From: Candidatus Hydrogenedens sp.
GTDB taxonomy: Bacteria; Hydrogenedentota; Hydrogenedentia; Hydrogenedentales; Hydrogenedentaceae
Direction: 5' to 3'
DNA: 10,000 nt
NCBI GenBank assembly: GCA_020216745.1
Contig: JAIWNQ010000017.1
Coordinates: 1 to 10,000, forward strand
Within the stretch, counting starts at the first letter, position 1. The number at the start of each line of letters is the position of its first letter. This document shows, one piece after another, positions 6,482 to 10,000 of this stretch. Both the position numbers and the translations under genes were made by a program. Under the pieces are notes generated by a model. That model saw nothing but the letters and a program-made list of their open reading frames with translations. It was not told the origin of the DNA and ran no database searches.

Positions 6482-7405
6482 CTATGTTCTTATAATTTCT
6501 GCGTCTCGAATTTGAGGCTCATCAAGGTCAGGGTACCAAATAAAATACTTAACTTCTTTATTAGGATTTAGTCCTACTACTTTGTAATTACCTTTGTTGT
6601 CAATAGCATAAACTGTTACAGCGTTAATAAAGCCTGTTTTCAATTCTGTTAAATCATTTACTGCTTCATATACAGCATCGGATACAGATAATCCCATTTT
6701 TAAGTAAAGTACAACTGACCGTGCTGTGCTTGCACGAATAGTCATTTCGCCAGTATGTGTACAGGCACAGGCACCATAACGACTGTCTGCATAACTACCT
6801 GCGCCAATAATTGGACTATCACCAAGTCTGCCAGGGTATTTCCATGGCCAACCAGAAGTACTTGTTCCTGTTGCAATTCTGCCAGTATTGTCCTGTACAA
6901 GATAAACTGTTGTGTCAAATAGATGTTCAGGGTCAGAAGGCTTGGGCTTTATGTCAACGAGTCGAATATTAGGAAACCTTTGTTTCTGTTCCTTGTTTAA
7001 TACCATATCTATGTATTTCTGCCATTCCTTTTGTGTATGCTCCATCTCATTGACATAACGTTCTGCACCAATTTCTTCTGCAAATCGTTCTGCCCCAGCA
7101 CCGACCAATATTTCATGTTCAATGTCAGTCATTACATGATAGGCAATTTCTATTGGATGTTTAAATCCTTTTATCGCACCGACAGCCCCACTCCTTCGAG
7201 TATTACCATCCATTATCGCAGAATCTAATTCTAACTGCCCTAACAAGTTTGGCAATGAATTGGCTCCAACAGTATGTATTTCTGGGTCAGCCTCAACCAA
7301 TTTAATTCCTTCAATAATAGCCCGTAGAGCATCAACCTTATTTTTCAGCAATTCTGCAGATTTATGAACTCCGCTTCTTCCTTCATAATTCGTCAGTAAT
7401 AGCAT
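6482..7405 (-). CDS. N4-(beta-N-acetylglucosaminyl)-L-asparaginase family protein (Ntn hydrolase)
   Basis: The family (aspartylglucosaminidase, isoaspartyl peptidase/asparaginase 2 fold) self-cleaves before a threonine, which then hydrolyses the GlcNAc-Asn bond of glyco-asparagine or related amides. The protein is 307 residues. LELDSAIMDG (58-67) and GAVGAIKGFKHPI (73-85) are the N-terminal family blocks. HLFDTTVYLVQD (161-172) contains the expected cleavage site, with T165 as nucleophile. STSGWPWKYPGRLGDSPIIG (182-201) carries R193 and D196, which bind the substrate in known enzymes. CACTHTGE (213-220) aligns with the oxyanion-site ATATGHGE of the Flavobacterium enzyme. The tryptophan of the TWNFG motif there is not present (TNYEG, 5-9), and His replaces a glycine at 217. 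No signal peptide is visible. AGAGGAA precedes the ATG. It lies 19 bases behind the GH28-like gene and is probably co-transcribed. Family is firm, exact substrate is not. Confidence 0.88.
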   Translation of the reverse strand: MLLLTNYEGRSGVHKSAELLKNKVDALRAIIEGIKLVEADPEIHTVGANSLPNLLGQLELDSAIMDGNTRRSGAVGAIKGFKHPIEIAYHVMTDIEHEILVGAGAERFAEEIGAERYVNEMEHTQKEWQKYIDMVLNKEQKQRFPNIRLVDIKPKPSDPEHLFDTTVYLVQDNTGRIATGTSTSGWPWKYPGRLGDSPIIGAGSYADSRYGACACTHTGEMTIRASTARSVVLYLKMGLSVSDAVYEAVNDLTELKTGFINAVTVYAIDNKGNYKVVGLNPNKEVKYFIWYPDLDEPQIRDAEIIRT

Positions 7406-7424
7406 AATAATTCCTCTTTTTTCA

Positions 7425-9032
7425 TTACTCCACCATTTTTATATTTTTATCCCATTGTGTTGTGCCTTGCCCTTTAAATTGAATTGTATCAACGTTCCCG
7501 CCTTTCACTATGCACCAAAGTGGATTCTTTTGGATATAAATAGGTGTTTCAATTTGTGCTCTTTCTACATCCTTTAAAAATATCACCACTGAATCGTCCA
7601 ATTTTGTCTTTTCCCGCCAGTCGGAAAGAGTGAACTCTTGAACATCGTCAGCCCAAATTGCAATACCTGGGGAAGCCATCTCAAAAAGATTGGTGGGTTC
7701 TGCTTTTTCATTCCAAATAATATCTCGATATTTATCGGTAGTAATTCGCCAGAATGATGGTCTTGCCTCGAAAGATATATTCTGCATCTGCACACCACGG
7801 GCATGCCGTATAAAGAAAGCATAACATGGAAGGGCTTCGAACATTAAAGCCTCTGGGTAACGGTCTATCTCTTCTGGCACCTGTTCATCAGTAGGACGAA
7901 GTGGATTTGAGCCATCAAAGGAACAGAATACATTTTGTATAAGTACATCCTCTACGGGATGTTCTGGAATACCTGCAATGATATTGGGATTGCTTACATG
8001 CGTGGCAACAATATTACTAATAGTAACTCCCTTGATACTTCCTGCAGAAGTTGCTCCATCTCTACCTCGATTGCCAAGTCGTATAAATATCGGTGAACGT
8101 GCCCAGTCTATTATTATCCCTGTGACACTAATCCCCTCAATATTTGCACCATCTACCGACTCAATTGCTACGCCAGATATAGCTGGTTTCTGGGCAGTAT
8201 ATAAACCGCGGATTACAGAATTACTAAACGTTATTCGTTTAAAGTCCGAACCCGATTCTGTCCCTAACTTGAATCCATTACATCGAGTTGATAAATAGCA
8301 ATTGGTTATAGTTATATCTGTGCAAGGACGATGATACCCAAGTGAAAAACTGCTTTTAGGAACGATAGCATCATCTACTGTTTCTATTCGGCAGTTAGAG
8401 ATAAAAACAAACTGACAACTATCAGGGTCAATACCGTCCGCATAACCATTTAGAATCTGAACTTTATCAATAGTGACCTGTTCACAACCTAATAAACTGA
8501 TTGAATAGTTTGGACAATTACGGATAGTAATCCCCTCTATTCGAATGTTTTTACACCTTTTAAATGCGAGTGCTTTGGGTCCGACTCGTTTCGTAAAATT
8601 CGAGTCAATAACTCCAGCCCCAGTAATTAGGATATTTTCAATATCCTCACCCCATAAAAGTGAATGGTGAAAAAATGAGGTTTCAGAATCAGCATCATTA
8701 GGAAAATCCAGAGTTTCAAAAGGGTTGTAATCACTTCTGTCTTTGCTTCCTAAAATGACAGCACCCGTACTTAATTGTATATGCAAATTGCCACGTAAGT
8801 GTAGACTTCCTGTTAAATAAATTCCAGCAGGAAAAATCAATGCCTTCTTTTGCTCACTTGCAATGTCTATAGCTTTTTGAATTGAGACTGTCTCTAAATT
8901 TTTCCCATCACCGACAGCCCCAAAATCTAAAACATTTAACGAATTAGTTTGTCCTTCTAATGAAAAAGCAATAGATGTTATTATAAGGAATGAGATTGAG
9001 AAGGATAATATCATACATAATAATTTAGGCAT
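7425..9032 (-). CDS. Exported GH28-like (polygalacturonase-family) right-handed beta-helix protein
   Basis: GH28 enzymes hydrolyse alpha-galacturonosyl linkages in pectin and rhamnogalacturonan. This protein is 535 residues. Residues 1-24 are a signal peptide with likely cleavage after AFS. SLNVLDFGAVGDGK (31-44) is the pectate-lyase-like N-cap found in many GH28 and beta-helix proteins, and GIYLTGSLHLRGNLHIQL (70-87) follows. Repeating beta-helix rungs with Ile/Val ladders run from about 125 to 380. GYADGIDPDSC (196-206) matches the NTDG block and TVDDAIVPKSS (218-228) the DD block, with D199, D220, D221 and K226. The Gly-His-Gly block is replaced by RCNGFKLGTES (250-260), and a clear RIK block is not visible (GVAIESVDG stands near its expected place). 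The tail (about 420-535) is a further mixed region. GGAG precedes the ATG at about 8 bases. It heads an operon with the asparaginase. Family is likely, but catalytic competence and substrate are uncertain. Confidence 0.85.
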   Translation of the reverse strand: MPKLLCMILSFSISFLIITSIAFSLEGQTNSLNVLDFGAVGDGKNLETVSIQKAIDIASEQKKALIFPAGIYLTGSLHLRGNLHIQLSTGAVILGSKDRSDYNPFETLDFPNDADSETSFFHHSLLWGEDIENILITGAGVIDSNFTKRVGPKALAFKRCKNIRIEGITIRNCPNYSISLLGCEQVTIDKVQILNGYADGIDPDSCQFVFISNCRIETVDDAIVPKSSFSLGYHRPCTDITITNCYLSTRCNGFKLGTESGSDFKRITFSNSVIRGLYTAQKPAISGVAIESVDGANIEGISVTGIIIDWARSPIFIRLGNRGRDGATSAGSIKGVTISNIVATHVSNPNIIAGIPEHPVEDVLIQNVFCSFDGSNPLRPTDEQVPEEIDRYPEALMFEALPCYAFFIRHARGVQMQNISFEARPSFWRITTDKYRDIIWNEKAEPTNLFEMASPGIAIWADDVQEFTLSDWREKTKLDDSVVIFLKDVERAQIETPIYIQKNPLWCIVKGGNVDTIQFKGQGTTQWDKNIKMVE

Positions 9033-9061
9033 ATACCATCTCCATGTGCATAAACTTTAAT

Positions 9062-9067
9062 ATTATA
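9062..9067 (-). promoter_or_regulatory. Candidate -10 box for the GH28-asparaginase unit
   Basis: A perfect TATAAT on the minus strand lies 30-35 bases upstream of the GH28-like start codon and would leave a leader of roughly 23 bases that just covers the GGAG ribosome binding site. No good -35 sits 16-18 bases upstream, so an activator may be needed if this is real. A second option is TTTACA (9105-9110) with a weak -10 at 9082-9087, 17 bases away. Confidence 0.3.
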
Positions 9068-9128
9068 AATATATGCTATATCTATTAACATTTTTTATGT
9101 AATATGTAAATAGTATCGAAATATTCTA

Positions 9129-9169
9129 TAGCAAATAATACATACATAGAAATTTTTTGTAGCAAATAA
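9129..9169. repeat. Two direct 10-bp repeats 31 bases apart
   Basis: TAGCAAATAA occurs at 9129-9138 and again at 9160-9169. The 31-base period is close to three helical turns, which would put both copies on the same face of the DNA, as expected for tandem binding sites. The sequence is AT-rich, so chance cannot be excluded. No regulator gene is nearby to pair with it. Confidence 0.3.
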
Positions 9170-9284
9170 AATTAAACTTTATTATGATTGATAAGTTCAT
9201 TTTTAGGAGGTATCTGATTACTTTTTATTAACTATGGGATTCCCCCAATTTTTATAGTTTTTATAGAAGATAGACATAAATTTT

Positions 9285-9293
9285 TGGTATGAT
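9285..9293 (+). promoter_or_regulatory. Candidate extended -10 promoter for the tolC-like gene
   Basis: TGGTATGAT fits the extended -10 pattern TGn-TATAAT with five of six matches in the hexamer. It would start transcription near 9300, about 53 bases before the ATG. A perfect TTGACA follows directly at 9295-9300, but no good -10 lies 16-18 bases after it, so I do not read that as a -35. Confidence 0.3.
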
Positions 9294-9352
9294 ATTGACA
9301 CAAATAAATAATTTGAAATGTCTATTTTCCAGAAAATCTAAGTGAACAGAGT

Positions 9353-10000
9353 ATGGTTATTCTTTATTTATTAAGTTTTATTGGATATACACTCATATCT
9401 CAGGCGGGAAGTGATATTTCGCCAATATCATTTGCGGATGCTGTTGCAAAGATGGAAGCCAACAATCCGTCTCTTTCCGCTGCAGAAGAGGAGATTCAAC
9501 AAAAAGAACAGGAACTCAAATCAGCAGAGGGGTTACGTTATCCTAAAGGAGAGATTGAACTAAAACAGACATTTTTAGATTCTCCGATAGACATTAGCAT
9601 TGACCCGATACCATTTTCCTATGAAGTCCAAGAAAAACAGTTTACCAAGGGGCAAGTTAAGTTAAGTTTACCAGTATATACTGGTGGACGCATCTCTGCA
9701 GCAAATGAAGTATCACAATATCGCAAGAAAGAAGCGACCGCACAAAAAGAATGGACGCGTTGCCAGCTTCTAACAGAACTTGCTCAACGGTATTATGGTT
9801 TAGTACTTGCAAAACAGAACTATAAGGTGCAAACTCTAAAAAGGGAATTGATGGAGCGTCATGTTGACCGTGCAAAACGTTTATTCCGTGAAGGTATTAT
9901 CGCCAAAGTTGAATTGCTTCATGCTCAGGTGGAGTTAGCCAAAGCCAAACAAGAAGAAGCCTCCGCACAGCGAGATATAACAATTGTTCTTGAAGGTCTA
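9353..10000 (+). CDS. TolC-family outer-membrane efflux channel protein (3' part beyond window edge)
   Basis: TolC-type outer-membrane factors form the trimeric channel through outer membrane and periplasm for efflux pumps or type I secretion. The frame is open from the ATG at 9353 to the last base, 216 codons, about half of the usual 420-500 residues. A short hydrophobic N-terminus (1-16) looks like a signal sequence but has no Lys/Arg before its core. ISFADAVAKMEANNPSL (25-41) is the typical first helix start, followed by a long charged helix (42-60). LPVYTGGRISAAN (106-118) is the family's GGR motif after the beta-strand segment. Two further coiled-coil helices run through 119-208, including RAKRLFREGIIAKVELLHAQ (173-192). 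In-frame stop TGA at 9314-9316 and the lack of another start make ATG 9353 the only choice. The ribosome binding site is weak. Membrane fusion and pump genes may follow to the right. Confidence 0.92.
   Translation, partial: MVILYLLSFIGYTLISQAGSDISPISFADAVAKMEANNPSLSAAEEEIQQKEQELKSAEGLRYPKGEIELKQTFLDSPIDISIDPIPFSYEVQEKQFTKGQVKLSLPVYTGGRISAANEVSQYRKKEATAQKEWTRCQLLTELAQRYYGLVLAKQNYKVQTLKRELMERHVDRAKRLFREGIIAKVELLHAQVELAKAKQEEASAQRDITIVLEGL

Larger units (their letters stand above)
9033..9352. other. Divergent intergenic spacer, very AT-rich
   Basis: These 320 bases separate the minus-strand GH28-like gene from the plus-strand tolC-like gene. I see no protein gene, tRNA or strong terminator. It holds a candidate minus-strand -10 (9062-9067), two direct copies of TAGCAAATAA (9129-9138 and 9160-9169), a strong but orphan Shine-Dalgarno-like AGGAGGT (9205-9211) with no start codon at working distance, and an extended -10 candidate for the tolC-like gene (9285-9293). 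Confidence 0.6.

Noticed and set aside
9030..9051. Eight-codon upstream ORF overlapping the GH28 start on the minus strand
   Set aside because: Starting at 9051, 9045 or 9039 it ends just past the GH28 ATG, which could be a leader peptide, but the first start has no ribosome binding site and the GGAG used by the GH28 gene lies within it. Chance is the simpler reading.
9295..9300. Perfect TTGACA as a -35 for the tolC-like gene
   Set aside because: No acceptable -10 occurs 15-19 bases downstream; the extended -10 just before it is a better candidate.

Overview
The window is an AT-rich stretch (estimated by eye at about 40% GC) from a Gram-negative bacterium. An outer-membrane factor of the TolC type, YajC, a tgt-yajC pair and several proteins with Sec signal peptides support this. 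The mix of exported hydrolases (a C45/AAT-type N-terminal-nucleophile (Ntn) hydrolase, a GH28-like beta-helix protein, an exported nucleoside hydrolase) recalls polysaccharide- and peptide-degrading lineages such as the PVC group or Hydrogenedentota-like phyla. That placement is an inference and cannot be fixed from this sequence alone. I see no rRNA, tRNA, CRISPR array, insertion sequence or phage gene.

Layout. Positions 1-1494 (minus strand) carry tgt followed by yajC, which runs off the left edge. This is the common housekeeping order tgt-yajC(-secD-secF). Positions 1661-3124 (minus) encode an exported C45/AAT-family Ntn hydrolase. A 284-base divergent spacer (3125-3408) follows, with a candidate plus-strand promoter and an 11-bp separated inverted repeat. 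Positions 3409-6388 (plus) look like one three-gene operon with gaps of 29 and 23 bases and good ribosome binding sites on the two downstream genes. It encodes an exported protein of unknown function, a cytoplasmic ROK-family sugar kinase without the usual zinc-cysteine motif, and an exported nucleoside hydrolase. After a 93-base convergent spacer, 6482-9032 (minus) is a two-gene unit: an exported GH28-like protein first, then an N4-(beta-N-acetylglucosaminyl)-L-asparaginase-type Ntn hydrolase 19 bases downstream. A 320-base AT-rich divergent spacer (9033-9352) separates this from the 5' part of a tolC-like gene (9353 to the right edge, plus).

How the genes may work together. The left end is housekeeping: tRNA queuosine modification and an accessory Sec translocase subunit. 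The middle and right are catabolic. The exported nucleoside hydrolase would release free ribose and base outside the cytoplasm, and the ROK kinase could phosphorylate an imported sugar. The GH28-like protein and the asparaginase could attack glycan and glyco-asparagine material. No transporter or transcription regulator lies in the window to fix the substrates, so these links rest on gene order only. The best candidates for something undescribed are the unknown exported protein at 3409-4437 with its operon partners, and the GH28-like protein that keeps the Asp-Asp pair but lacks the Gly-His-Gly motif.
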